From: Acholeplasmatales bacterium
GTDB lineage: Bacteria; Bacillota_I; Bacilli_A; Izemoplasmatales; Hujiaoplasmataceae
DNA length: 37,552 bases
Assembly (NCBI GenBank): GCA_003477305.1
Contig: DMTN01000052.1
Span: 1 to 37,552, forward strand
Direction: 5' to 3'
Below the pieces are notes generated by a model. It saw only the letters and a list, made by a program, of their open reading frames with translations, was not told the origin of the DNA and ran no database searches. Each line of letters opens with the position of its first letter. The first letter of the stretch is position 1. Below are positions 8,115-16,287 of this stretch, piece after piece. The position numbers and the translations under genes were made by a program.

Positions 8115-8879
8115 ATGGAAAAAACGACCATGAATCCGAAACGTTTCATCGCGCAAGCCATCCCGATCGTCGGGCTGACGGTCGGAATCTGCCTCTTCCT
8201 CTTCCTGCTATCGCTCATCGGAAACGGAAGCGACTACTTCGTCTTCTGGGGCGATGCGGCGAACGAGATATTCGCCGACGCAGGGAACGCCGCCGTGCGC
8301 TCGACAGCCCACTTCAACTGGACCTTTATCGCCCTGTTCGCGGTGATCATCTATATCTACGGCACGGAACTGAAAAACAAGAACTACAAGGGCATCGTCG
8401 CCGCGCTCTCCCTCTACGGCGTACACTGGCTTTATGAAATCGCCAACGCCGTGATCGGCTCGGCGGCCGGCTATGCGCTTTGGACCGTCTCGCCGGAAAG
8501 CACGTCGTTCATCCTGCTCGTCGGCGTCTCCTGGGAACTCTCGCTGATGTTCTCGATCGCCGGTCTCGCGATGTCGAAACTGCTGCCTGACGATCCGCGG
8601 AAGAAGATCCTCGGGATGAACAACCGCGTCCTCTTCGCGATCGGCAACGCCGCCTTCTTCGCCGTCTTCGAAATCTTCCTTGCCGGCACGCCGGCGTTCC
8701 TCTGGACCTATCCCTGGTGGGGTGCGATCCCCGTCTTCGTGACGACCTACATTCCGTTCTTCCTCGCCGCTTTCCTCGTCCCCGACCTCGCGCCGAACAA
8801 GCAGAAACGGTTCCTCGCGGTCGTCTGGGGACTCGCCGCCATCTTGCTTCTGGTCCTGATCCCGTTCGGCGTGATCTGA
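8115..8879 (+). CDS. Polytopic membrane protein, unknown family
   Basis: This 254-residue protein starts at ATG 8115 after AAGGAG. It shows about seven TM helices (near residues 16-36, 68-84, 92-112, 131-150, 172-190, 197-221, 234-252) and a soluble-facing segment after TM1 with DYFVFWGDAANEIFADAG. Trp and aromatic residues are frequent (FLWTYPWWGAIPVF). No transport or catalytic signature is visible. It lies inside the plus-strand series between a thioesterase and a GyrI-like protein. I do not recognise it. Confidence 0.8.
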   Translation: MEKTTMNPKRFIAQAIPIVGLTVGICLFLFLLSLIGNGSDYFVFWGDAANEIFADAGNAAVRSTAHFNWTFIALFAVIIYIYGTELKNKNYKGIVAALSLYGVHWLYEIANAVIGSAAGYALWTVSPESTSFILLVGVSWELSLMFSIAGLAMSKLLPDDPRKKILGMNNRVLFAIGNAAFFAVFEIFLAGTPAFLWTYPWWGAIPVFVTTYIPFFLAAFLVPDLAPNKQKRFLAVVWGLAAILLLVLIPFGVI

Positions 8880-8903
8880 TCAAGTCAAATCCGGAGGATC
8901 GAC

Positions 8904-9530
8904 ATGCCACGCGATTTCAAGAAGGATGAAAAGAGCCTCTATCAGCCGAAGGATGAACCTTCCGTCGTCACGGTCGGTCCCCAGCGCTTTTTCTGCATCA
9001 AAGGCCGCGGGAATCCCAACGGTCCCGACTTCGCGGAACGTCTCGGCGTTTTGTATGCCCTCGCCTATGCGGTGCGGATGATGCCGAAAAGCGGTTTCAC
9101 GCCGGAGGGCTATGAAGAATACGTCGTCTATCCGCTCGAAGGCCTGTGGGATTTGTCGGACGAGGCGAAAAAGGACGGGATCTTCCGCAAGGACGAACTC
9201 GTCTACACCCTGATGATCCGCCAACCGGACTTCGTCAACGAGAACGTCGCCGCCCGCGCGTTCGCCGCGGTCGCCAAGAAGAAACCCGGGGAATTGCTCA
9301 AGGAAGCGTATTTCGACACGATCGAGGACGGCCTTTCGGTCCAGATTATGCATCACGGACCCTACGACGACGAACCGGCGTCCTTCGCCCGGATGAACGC
9401 CTTTCTCGATGCCGCGGGGTATGAAAAACGCACCCTCGTCCACCGCGAAATCTATCTATCCGACGCGCGCAAGACACCACCCGCGAAGATGCGGACGATT
9501 TTGCGCTACCGGATCCGCAAAGCCGTATGA
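8904..9530 (+). CDS. GyrI-like small-molecule-binding domain protein
   Basis: This 208-residue protein consists of a stand-alone GyrI-like (SHS2/AraC effector-binding type) domain. Supporting segments are an N-terminal strand PQRFFCIKGRGNPNG, YALAYAVRMMPKSG, the YVVYPLEGLWDLSDEA region, and the C-terminal VQIMHHGPYDDEPASFARMN followed by HREIYLSDARKT, an order typical of YdfR-like proteins. Such domains bind or hydrolyse small aromatic or cationic compounds. There is no DNA-binding domain, so it is not itself an AraC regulator. GGAGG precedes ATG 8904. Confidence 0.82.
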   Translation: MPRDFKKDEKSLYQPKDEPSVVTVGPQRFFCIKGRGNPNGPDFAERLGVLYALAYAVRMMPKSGFTPEGYEEYVVYPLEGLWDLSDEAKKDGIFRKDELVYTLMIRQPDFVNENVAARAFAAVAKKKPGELLKEAYFDTIEDGLSVQIMHHGPYDDEPASFARMNAFLDAAGYEKRTLVHREIYLSDARKTPPAKMRTILRYRIRKAV

Positions 9531-9552
9531 AACGCATCGGGAGGAACAAACC

Positions 9553-10398
9553 ATGAAAACCGCATTGCTCGTCATCGACATGCAAAAAGCCATCTTCGAC
9601 TACCATCCGTTCGACGAACGCGCCGTCGTCCAAAATGTGAACAAACTCATCGCCGCCGCCCGGCTTGCCGGCGTCGAAGTGATCTTCGTCCAACACGGCG
9701 AAGGTCCCGGAAGCGACATGGAACGAGGCACCCGCGGCTGGGAGCTGATTCCCGAAATCGTACCGAATCCAGGGGAACGGATCTTCCAAAAAGAGGTTTC
9801 CTCCGCCTTCGAAGGGACCGGTCTTCGGACATATCTCGACGAGCGGGGCGTCGACGCCCCGATCATCACGGGCTGTCAGACCGAATGGTGCGTGAATGCC
9901 ACCACGAAGGCCGCCGCGGCGCTCGGATATCATGTCAGCGTCGTCGCCGACGGTCATTCCACGATCGACACGAACCAGGCGAAAGCAAGCGATGTCATCG
10001 ATCGGCATAACCGGGAAGCGTGGCCGAAAATCGCGACCGTCGTCTCCACCGCGCAAGTCGTCGCGACCCTCTTGAGTCCGATCGTCGCCCGCACGAGCAT
10101 CGAGAAAATCCTGATGGAGCGTTTCGCGATCGACGAATCCTACTACGCCGAGACCATCGTCAAGTACATCGGCGAAGACGGCAGGCTCACGATGTTGCCG
10201 GCGAAGAACAAAAACCGGACGGTCTTCCATCTTTACCTCGCTTCGCGCTTCGAACTCGGGAAAACATACACGGAACCCGAAGTGAACGAGATCCTGAAGC
10301 GGATCGACGCAGACTACGCGACGCACCGCCGCGCCCTCATCGACAATGGGTTGATGTCGCGGTCGCGCGACGGCCGTTCCTACGGCCGCAATCCATGA
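9553..10398 (+). CDS. Isochorismatase-family hydrolase fused to DUF2087
   Basis: The start ATG 9553 follows GGGAGGA and gives 281 residues; the open frame upstream is not coding. Residues 1-170 are an isochorismatase-like cysteine hydrolase (LLVIDMQKAIFD) with the triad Asp9, Lys80 and Cys113 (ITGCQTEWCVNATT). Residues about 180-281 are a DUF2087 domain, with IVKYIGEDGRLTMLP, the YTEPEVNEILKRIDADYAT core and RRALIDNGLMSR. DUF2087 is usually found in ArsR-like or stand-alone small proteins, so the fusion may let a substrate-handling enzyme contact nucleic acid or another ligand. The substrate is unknown; nicotinamide-like amides are possible. Confidence 0.88.
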   Translation: MKTALLVIDMQKAIFDYHPFDERAVVQNVNKLIAAARLAGVEVIFVQHGEGPGSDMERGTRGWELIPEIVPNPGERIFQKEVSSAFEGTGLRTYLDERGVDAPIITGCQTEWCVNATTKAAAALGYHVSVVADGHSTIDTNQAKASDVIDRHNREAWPKIATVVSTAQVVATLLSPIVARTSIEKILMERFAIDESYYAETIVKYIGEDGRLTMLPAKNKNRTVFHLYLASRFELGKTYTEPEVNEILKRIDADYATHRRALIDNGLMSRSRDGRSYGRNP

Positions 10399-10417
10399 TT
10401 CAAACCAGGAGGAACCC

Positions 10418-11449
10418 ATGAGACTTGCCATCTATAGCGCCGGCTCGATCGGCACCGCCCTTGGCGCCTTTCTGACCCGAAACGGCGTCGCAATCGATCT
10501 GTTCAACCACAACCGCCCGCACGTCGAAGCGCTCCGCAAAAGCGGCGCCCGGATCGTCGGCACCGTCGATTTCTCGGTTCCGGTCCGCGCTTTCTTCCCC
10601 GAGGAGATGACGGGAATCTACGATGTCGTCTTCCTGATGACGAAACAACTCGACAACCGCCGCGTGCTCGAAGGCATCCTGCCGCATCTCGGACCGCAAA
10701 GCATCGTCTGCACGATGCAGAACGGCTTGCCCGAACCATCCGTCGCCGAGGTCGTCGGTCCCGACCGAACCTATGGCTGCACGGTCGGCTGGGGCGCCAC
10801 GCTCAAGGAACCGGGCATCGTCGAACTGACGAGCGAACCGACCCGCGAAGCACTCGCTTTCAACCTCGGCACGATGACTGGACGTCACGACGCGATGCTC
10901 GACGAAATCGCCGGCATTCTCAGTCTCATGGGGAACGTCACCATCGAGCGAAACCTGATGGGCGCGCGCTGGTCGAAACTGCTCGTCAACGCCGCCTTCA
11001 GCGGCCTCGGGACCTGTTTCGGTTGCACTTTCGGCGGCGTTTCCGACCATCGGATCGCGCTTCGGGCAGCGCAACGCATCATCAAGGAAGGGATCGACGT
11101 CGCCCGCCTGTCGGGTGTCACGATCGAGCCGATCCAGGGCAAGGACATCGTCAAGTTGTTCGACTATCGCGGATGGTTCAAGCGTCAGCTCGGATTGATC
11201 CTGATCCCGATCGCGATCAAGAAGCACCGGGCGATCCGGCCGAGCATGTTGCAGGACCTCGAACGCGGAAAGAAGTGCGAGATCGACGCGATCAACGGCG
11301 CCATCGCCGCCCAGGGCGATATCATCGGACGCGACACTCCCTTCGATGATCTGGTCGTGGCGATCGTGAAGGAAATCGAAGCCGGGAACGCGCAACCGGG
11401 ATGGCATCATCTCGAGCGGTTCGCAAAACTGCTTGATCTGACGAATTAA
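10418..11449 (+). CDS. Ketopantoate reductase (PanE/ApbA) family protein
   Basis: This 343-residue protein has an N-terminal Rossmann fold with the NADP loop IYSAGSIGTALG (residues 5-16), the MTKQ strand (74-77) and the QNG loop (101-103). The C-terminal helical domain has the conserved Lys187 in ARWSKLLVNAAF and Glu in DLERGKKCEIDAING, as in 2-dehydropantoate 2-reductases. The known reaction reduces 2-dehydropantoate to pantoate with NADPH for coenzyme A synthesis. It is about 40 residues longer than E. coli PanE and many family members have other substrates, so the symbol is not assigned. CAGGAGGAA precedes the ATG. Confidence 0.85.
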   Translation: MRLAIYSAGSIGTALGAFLTRNGVAIDLFNHNRPHVEALRKSGARIVGTVDFSVPVRAFFPEEMTGIYDVVFLMTKQLDNRRVLEGILPHLGPQSIVCTMQNGLPEPSVAEVVGPDRTYGCTVGWGATLKEPGIVELTSEPTREALAFNLGTMTGRHDAMLDEIAGILSLMGNVTIERNLMGARWSKLLVNAAFSGLGTCFGCTFGGVSDHRIALRAAQRIIKEGIDVARLSGVTIEPIQGKDIVKLFDYRGWFKRQLGLILIPIAIKKHRAIRPSMLQDLERGKKCEIDAINGAIAAQGDIIGRDTPFDDLVVAIVKEIEAGNAQPGWHHLERFAKLLDLTN

Positions 11450-11518
11450 ATATATCCTAAAACATCATTGAACGACTGAATTTCGCATCATCCACTGTCA
11501 TTTTCGATGATCGAGGCG

Positions 11519-11524
11519 TAGAAT
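11519..11524 (+). promoter_or_regulatory. Weak -10 element before the Rieske gene
   Basis: TAGAAT at 11519-11524 lies about 33 bases before the TTG start at 11557. CTGTCA or TGTCAT near 11495-11501 could be a -35 at 17-18 bases. Evidence is limited to spacing. Confidence 0.35.
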
Positions 11525-11556
11525 GGAATCGGAAGCATCCATCGAGGAGGGATCAA

Positions 11557-11880
11557 TTGAAACGTCTGGTCTGTGAACTGGAAACATTGGAAAAAGCCCG
11601 CAAGCTGCGCATCGAGATTGAAGGAAAACCGCTCTTGATCACTTATTTCGAAGGCGCCGCCTATGCGATGTCCGACATCTGTCCGCATATGGGCGGAAAA
11701 CTGTCGGACGGCGTGTTTGAGGACGGCAAGATCGTCTGTCCCGTCCATCACGCCTCCTTCGACGTCAAGACCGGAGAAGTCAACGAACGCGCGAAGATCC
11801 TGTTCATGAAACTGCCGACGGCTAAGGCGAAGGTATTGCCCGCCACGATCGAAGGCCAAAAGGTCTACGTCGACCTCTGA
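11557..11880 (+). CDS. Rieske [2Fe-2S] ferredoxin-like protein
   Basis: This 107-residue cytosolic protein has a complete Rieske cluster-binding set: Cys42-Pro-His44 (ICPHMGGKL) and Cys61-Pro-Val-His64 (VCPVHHASFD), spaced as in stand-alone Rieske ferredoxins (NirD-/BphA3-type). It would carry a 2Fe-2S cluster and shuttle single electrons; partner unknown. The start is TTG at 11557, supported by a perfect AGGAGG 7 bases upstream; no ATG is available in the right place. It appears monocistronic with a terminator right after. Confidence 0.92.
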   Translation: MKRLVCELETLEKARKLRIEIEGKPLLITYFEGAAYAMSDICPHMGGKLSDGVFEDGKIVCPVHHASFDVKTGEVNERAKILFMKLPTAKAKVLPATIEGQKVYVDL

Positions 11881-11888
11881 AACGAACA

Positions 11889-11928
11889 AGGACGATCACC
11901 CTATCATGGGCGATCGTCCTTTATTTTT
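11889..11928 (+). terminator. Intrinsic terminator after the Rieske gene
   Basis: The stem AGGACGATC (11889-11897) / GATCGTCCT (11912-11920) is a perfect 9 bp and is followed by TTATTTTT. Confidence 0.85.
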
Positions 11929-11940
11929 GAATTGATTGGA

Positions 11941-12369
11941 TCAACGCAGGCGGTTTCCGCACTTGGGACAGAAGCGGTCGTCCGCTTCGACGGCGGCGCC
12001 GCAATTCGTGCAGAAGGCGACATCCGCGGAAGAATCCTCGTTCGCACGGCGTGCGGTTTCGACCTGGTCGTACTTGGCGAACGGATCGCCGTCTTCTTTC
12101 GTATCGACGATGTCGACGATCGAGTGCGGTTGTGCGGAGGTGGCGTTGTGCTTGTGGAAGCGCGCCTGTTTGACGGCGAGCGCGATGAAGAGGACGCCGA
12201 AGAGCGGGAAAACGAAGCCGATGATCGCAAACGCGCCGCCGACGGAAGCGAATGCGCCGATGCCGATCGCCGCCGCGATGATCGTCCAAAGGACGCCAAA
12301 GGCGATGGCGAAGACAGAACCCTGATAACTCATTTGGGACATGCCCTTGCCGGGCTTGATCTGTTTCAT
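11941..12369 (-). CDS. Two-TM membrane protein with C-terminal zinc ribbon
   Basis: This 142-residue protein starts at ATG 12369 after GGGAGG. Two TM helices (about 18-60) contain many Gly/Ala/Ile residues; the cytoplasmic tail ends in a zinc ribbon with four Cys (120, 123, 134, 137: CTNCGAAVEADDRFCPKCG). Such small membrane zinc-ribbon proteins are common in Bacillota and are without assigned role. It is divergent from the P-loop kinase gene at 12534. Confidence 0.85.
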   Translation of the reverse strand: MKQIKPGKGMSQMSYQGSVFAIAFGVLWTIIAAAIGIGAFASVGGAFAIIGFVFPLFGVLFIALAVKQARFHKHNATSAQPHSIVDIVDTKEDGDPFAKYDQVETARRANEDSSADVAFCTNCGAAVEADDRFCPKCGNRLR

Positions 12370-12423
12370 GATGGTACCTCCCGAAGCGGATCCGTCCTCG
12401 TTCGCCGGACTCTCAACGCATCC

Positions 12424-12503
12424 ATTATATCGCATTGAGGCGGGAAGCGATAGTGATTTTTTTACCGCCGCCCGCGACAAAACCGTTCCGAATATGGTAT
12501 GAT
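12424..12503. promoter_or_regulatory. Divergent promoter pair
   Basis: On the minus strand TATAAT occupies 12429-12424, upstream of the zinc-ribbon gene. On the plus strand TATGAT (12498-12503) with a preceding TGG is an extended -10 for the kinase gene, starting about 30 bases before ATG 12534. Clear -35 elements are missing. Confidence 0.5.
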
Positions 12504-12533
12504 GGGGCGAACGAACCAAACGAGGTGATTCCC

Positions 12534-13124
12534 ATGAAACAGGTCGTCATCGTCACCGGCCATCTGGCCGCCCTCAAGTCGACGGTCGCGAAGCGGCTTG
12601 CGGTCGATTTATCGGCAGTTTGCCTGAACAAGGATGATTTAAAGGAAACGCTCGGGGACACGATCGGCTTTACGAACCGCGAGGAGAACCTGAAACTCTC
12701 CTTCGCAACATACATGCTCCTGCGTCAATTGATGAAAAACGTCCTGGCGGCGGACGATCTCGTCATCCTTGAAAGCAATTTCCGGAAGAACGAATACGTG
12801 GCGTTGACATCAGACGCCAAAGAACAGGGAATCCGCTTCGTCACGCTCTTCATGACCGGCGACCCGGATGTTCTCTATGAGCGGTATCTCGACCGGCAGC
12901 CGCATCGCCATCCAGTTCACACGTCGACCGGGACGATTCCGCCGGAGATGTTTCGCGCGATTGCGGCGCCGTTTGATCCAGCGCTGTACGGCGCGGATGC
13001 GATCGTCGTCGACACGACCCGCTTTTCCGACGACGATTATCAGGATTTGCTTGACAAGGTGCGTTCCCGGCTTGCGGCAGATTCCACCCCTGCAATGAGA
13101 TTCCCCAAGGAGGACCACCGATGA
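12534..13124 (+). CDS. P-loop kinase-like protein (AAA_33 type)
   Basis: This 196-residue protein starts at ATG 12534 after CGAGGTGATT. The N-terminus MKQVVIVTGHLAALKST is a Walker A loop of the shape GxxxxxKST in which the usual Gly before Lys is Leu. The downstream DDLVILESNFRKNEY is a Walker B-like strand and GDPDVLYERYLDRQ the lid region, as in small zeta-toxin/gluconokinase-like kinases. It would phosphorylate an unknown small molecule. It overlaps the next gene by 4 bases (13121-13124), so they are translationally coupled. Confidence 0.8.
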   Translation: MKQVVIVTGHLAALKSTVAKRLAVDLSAVCLNKDDLKETLGDTIGFTNREENLKLSFATYMLLRQLMKNVLAADDLVILESNFRKNEYVALTSDAKEQGIRFVTLFMTGDPDVLYERYLDRQPHRHPVHTSTGTIPPEMFRAIAAPFDPALYGADAIVVDTTRFSDDDYQDLLDKVRSRLAADSTPAMRFPKEDHR

Positions 13125-13885
13125 TCTATGTCTTTTCCGGAACAGGCAATTCGCTTCACGCGGCACGGGTGATCGCCGCCCGCACAAACGACGTCGTCAC
13201 ATCGATCGCCGCCGAACGCGACCGGACGGGGAAGTTTCCGTCATTTCGTCCGAATGCCGATGAAGCGCTCGGTTTCGTCTTTCCGATCCACGCCTGGGGG
13301 ATGCCCCGGTTCGTCGCCGATTTCATCCGTGACCTGACGATCGAAGGCGACATTTCCTACATTTATGCCGTCTCCACCTGTGGTGCGGAAGAGGGCGACA
13401 CGCCCGCCGCGGTCGAAAAACTGCTCCGCCAAAAGGGACGGTCGCTTGACGGTGCGTTTTCCGTCGCGATGCCTGACAATTACGTCATCGGGATGGACAC
13501 GAAAGAACCCGAACGGCGCGACCGCATGTTATCCGAAGCCGAACCGCGGATCGCACGGATCGCAGAAAGCATCGCCAAGCGTGAAAAGGGCGTCCGCATG
13601 CCGCTGCGTGGAAAAGGCGCTCCGTTCAAATCGGGTTTCATCCACCCGCTCTTCAGCCGGTTCATGATCCGGACCGCGCCCTTCCGGGTGACCGACGCCT
13701 GCATCCAATGCGGTCTCTGTGCCGAAATCTGTCCGGTCCACACGATCAAACTCGATCCGCTCCCGGTCTGGGGAAAAGCGTGCACGCAATGCCTCGCCTG
13801 CATCAACCGCTGTCCGGTCGAGGCGATTGAATACGGAAAGGGAACACCCGGGCGCCGTCGCTACGTCCATCCCGATCTTCGGTGA
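13121..13885 (+). CDS. EFR1-type protein: flavodoxin domain plus two 4Fe-4S clusters
   Basis: This 254-residue protein joins an N-terminal flavodoxin-like domain (FMN phosphate loop FSGTGNSLHAA, residues 5-15) to a bacterial-ferredoxin domain with two complete 4Fe-4S motifs: Cys194, 197, 200, 204 (CIQCGLCAEICP) and Cys221, 224, 227, 231 (CTQCLACINRCP). EFR1-family proteins carry electrons in anaerobic Bacillota, from an unknown donor to an unknown acceptor. Its ATG overlaps the stop of the kinase gene, and AAGGAGG precedes it. Confidence 0.93.
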   Translation: MIYVFSGTGNSLHAARVIAARTNDVVTSIAAERDRTGKFPSFRPNADEALGFVFPIHAWGMPRFVADFIRDLTIEGDISYIYAVSTCGAEEGDTPAAVEKLLRQKGRSLDGAFSVAMPDNYVIGMDTKEPERRDRMLSEAEPRIARIAESIAKREKGVRMPLRGKGAPFKSGFIHPLFSRFMIRTAPFRVTDACIQCGLCAEICPVHTIKLDPLPVWGKACTQCLACINRCPVEAIEYGKGTPGRRRYVHPDLR

Positions 13886-13972
13886 ATCAGCCACACCCCG
13901 ATGGTTATCATCACTTCCGTCGGAGCAACCGATGGTCCGCTATCCGCGTTTTCGAGAAAGGAGCGATGAACC

Positions 13973-14944
13973 ATGAAAGACAACCTTCCGCGACTGTCCG
14001 CATCACCGGAACCATGGACTCGCTATCGGACTTTGATCGACCTGTGCGGACGATCCGAGAAAGACCCCGATGTCGTCTCTGCCCGGATCGCCATGCTTGC
14101 CGATCCGCTCGTGCATTCCCTGATGGCCGACCTGCGCGGTTGGCCGGGGAAGGCCCTAAGCAGCCATAAGAGTTCTTCCCAGGTTTACCACAAACTGGCG
14201 TTTTTGTCCGACATCGGGATCCATAGCGACGATCCCGGAATGCCGGAGATCCTCGCCGCGATCCTCGCCCTGCGCGATGATGATGGCGTCCTCTGCATCG
14301 GCCAAAGGCAAGTCGAGACCGCGGGAAATACCGTGGCATCGAAGAACATCTGGGCGCTTTGCGACGCGCCGATCACGATGGCCGCCGTCGCCAAGATGGG
14401 GCTGTCCGAACAACCCGATTTCGTCCGGGCGGCGACGTTTTTGGTCAACCTCGGGCGCGACAACGGCTGGCCCTGCCGGCTCTCGGCGGACGCGGCGCCG
14501 TGGCGCGGTCCCGGCCGGAAACAGGATCCCTGTCCGTTTGCGACGTTGGCGATGCTGAAACTGTGCGCGGCGGTCCCCGCTCTGTCGCAAAGCGTCGAAG
14601 CCGACGCCGGCGCCCACGCCCTGCTCGATCTTTGGCAGAACAGCCGCGAGCTCCACCCCTATATGTTCTATATGGGCACCGACTTCCGCAAACTGAAAGT
14701 GCCGTTCGTCTGGTATGACATCCTGAACGTCACGGACACGTTGTCGCGCGATCCATCCGTGCGGAAAGACCCTCGCCTTCAGGGGATGATGGACGTGATC
14801 CGCGCCAAGGCGCTTCCGGACGGAACGTATGCGCCGGAGTCCGACTGGAAGCCATGGGCCGACGCCGGCTTCGCCCATAAGGGCGATTCGTCGGATTGGC
14901 TGACATTTTTGATTCTGCGGATCGAAGCCAGGCTACGCGCATGA
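13973..14944 (+). CDS. Alpha/alpha-toroid (prenyltransferase/squalene-oxidase repeat-like) protein
   Basis: This 323-residue cytosolic protein is built of helical hairpins with repeats such as FLVNLGRDNGWPC and DGTYAPESDWKPWADAG, whose Gly-Trp and D-G-x-Y elements resemble the QW-type repeats of terpene cyclases and related alpha/alpha-toroids. The DXDD acid of class II cyclases is not seen. GAAAGGAG lies 12 bases before ATG 13973. It is coupled by an ATGA overlap (14941-14944) to a YbgA-like gene. The catalytic role is unproven; it could also be a binding protein. Confidence 0.6.
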   Translation: MKDNLPRLSASPEPWTRYRTLIDLCGRSEKDPDVVSARIAMLADPLVHSLMADLRGWPGKALSSHKSSSQVYHKLAFLSDIGIHSDDPGMPEILAAILALRDDDGVLCIGQRQVETAGNTVASKNIWALCDAPITMAAVAKMGLSEQPDFVRAATFLVNLGRDNGWPCRLSADAAPWRGPGRKQDPCPFATLAMLKLCAAVPALSQSVEADAGAHALLDLWQNSRELHPYMFYMGTDFRKLKVPFVWYDILNVTDTLSRDPSVRKDPRLQGMMDVIRAKALPDGTYAPESDWKPWADAGFAHKGDSSDWLTFLILRIEARLRA

Positions 14945-15375
14945 ACGCCATAAGCGACGGCGCGGCGCGCCGCCAGGAAACACTGTCCTCACCATCCGGA
15001 GACTTCCGTCGAATCGTCCTGCTCGAACGGGAATGGAGCCGGTACAAATACGCCGTCCTCGAACATTCACCGAAGATTTACCTGTCGATCCGCGCCCTGC
15101 TTCGGGACAAGGACGGGTTTCCGGCGGTGGAATTCTACCGGCTCGTCGACCTGGCCGAAGCGACGCCGCCGTCGGCGCAAATGCGCTCGAACGCGGCCGC
15201 CCATGTCTGGGGATATTTCCGGAAATGTGCGAGCGAAGCGGAGAAGACGGAATATCGGAATCTCATGTCGGCGTATCTCGACGGCGAAGCATCGATCGCG
15301 GCACTCAAGGCATTTCTCTGGCGCATGACCATCGCATACGATGTGGCCTATCTGAAGGAATCATACTATTTTTAA
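14941..15375 (+). CDS. YbgA-like DUF1722 protein
   Basis: This 144-residue protein starts at ATG 14941, overlapping the previous stop. Its core EWSRYKYAVLEHSPKIY followed by about 80 helical residues ending KAFLWRMTIAYDVAYLKESYYF matches DUF1722, the domain found alone or after DUF523 in YbgA proteins. A photolyase-linked role has been suggested for YbgA in enterobacteria but is not established. It ends a run of four same-strand genes from 12534 and is followed by a terminator. Confidence 0.78.
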   Translation: MNAISDGAARRQETLSSPSGDFRRIVLLEREWSRYKYAVLEHSPKIYLSIRALLRDKDGFPAVEFYRLVDLAEATPPSAQMRSNAAAHVWGYFRKCASEAEKTEYRNLMSAYLDGEASIAALKAFLWRMTIAYDVAYLKESYYF

Positions 15376-15414
15376 AAAAAAGATCGGCTTCCGGGCGAAC
15401 CGGGAGCCGATTTT
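15374..15414. terminator. Bidirectional terminator between YbgA-like gene and heliorhodopsin
   Basis: ATCGGCTTCCGG (15383-15394) pairs with CCGGGAGCCGAT (15400-15411), with one G-T pair. A-run (15374-15381) and T-run (15411-15414) flank it. Confidence 0.85.
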
Positions 15415-15434
15415 CAATTGCATTTTGGGATGGA

Positions 15435-16229
15435 TCAGGGTTGCATCGCGCCGAACAGCACGAGCCAGGCGAGAATCGACTTGGCGACGAGCGAGAGGAC
15501 GATGTAGGTACGCTCGCCATAGAGATAGTTCGACCATTTCCCGACGCGCTTGTATTGCAGCACCATGTTCACGGGGAAGGTGTTGAAGGCGATGAAGTAG
15601 GTGATGACGATCGCCCAGACGAACCACGGAACGGCGTTCACGACGTCGCTGGACGCGCCCGACATGTAGAGGATGATGACGAACCACGGCGCCAGGCCGG
15701 CGAAGGAACCCCAGACGAACGGGCCCCAGTTCAACTTGCCTTTCGCTTTTCCGGCGTTCAACTGTTCCATGACGAGACCAAACAGGTTCATCGTAGCGTT
15801 GACGACGAAGATCAGGACGAGCGTGGCGATGTCGTAGACGCCGAACAGGGTCGAAATCAGAACGATCATGACGGAGGACGAGAGGGCGTATTCGAACCAG
15901 CGGAACTTGTTGATGCCTTGGGCGAGATCGGCGTTGTAGATCGCGTTTGTTTTCTTCGGGATCGAGATCAGCGCATGGGCTCCCGCGGAAAGCAGAAGGA
16001 AGCAGGCGACGAGGATGCCGAAGGGCAGCGTGAAGAGGACTTTCGAGGAGGCAACGAGGCCTTGACCCGGGATGAAATCGAGGTAGTACTGGATGATTTC
16101 CGGTTTGAAGTTGGCGATGTTGGCGATGACGGTGGTGGCGAGAAAAATCATCATGATTCCCTGAATCAGATGAAGTGCGCCCATGATCATGTTGAATTTG
16201 CGGAGTTTCTGGAGTTCGAGGGGGAGCAT
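15435..16229 (-). CDS. Heliorhodopsin
   Basis: This 264-residue, seven-TM protein has the hallmarks of the heliorhodopsin family (PF18761), not of type-1 pump rhodopsins. Helix A reads RKFNMIMGALHLIQG (His20); helix C reads FRWFEYALSSSVMIVLIS, with Glu113 matching the counterion Glu107 of heliorhodopsin 48C12; helix G reads LSLVAKSILAWLVLFG, with Lys250 matching the retinal Schiff-base Lys241. His85 in helix B (GAHALIS) fits the second conserved His. The codons for Lys250 (15482-15480, AAG) and Glu113 (15893-15891, GAA) were checked on the sequence. Heliorhodopsins sit in the membrane in reverse orientation with a long photocycle and no established ion pumping; signalling or enzyme-regulating roles are proposed. 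It is divergent from two flavoproteins of the CrtI/RetSat type. GAAAGG precedes ATG 16229. The family is near certain; function is not known. Confidence 0.95.
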   Translation of the reverse strand: MLPLELQKLRKFNMIMGALHLIQGIMMIFLATTVIANIANFKPEIIQYYLDFIPGQGLVASSKVLFTLPFGILVACFLLLSAGAHALISIPKKTNAIYNADLAQGINKFRWFEYALSSSVMIVLISTLFGVYDIATLVLIFVVNATMNLFGLVMEQLNAGKAKGKLNWGPFVWGSFAGLAPWFVIILYMSGASSDVVNAVPWFVWAIVITYFIAFNTFPVNMVLQYKRVGKWSNYLYGERTYIVLSLVAKSILAWLVLFGAMQP

Positions 16230-16281
16230 TTTTGTGACCTTTCTTTAGTGTATTTTTTGAAGCATTGTTGCTACCAAAATC

Positions 16282-16287
16282 ATTATA
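16282..16287 (-). promoter_or_regulatory. Extended -10 promoter of the heliorhodopsin gene
   Basis: Read on the minus strand, TGCTATAAT (TATAAT at 16287-16282) is a perfect extended -10, about 53 bases before ATG 16229. No good -35 is visible, as is common with TGn promoters. Confidence 0.6.
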
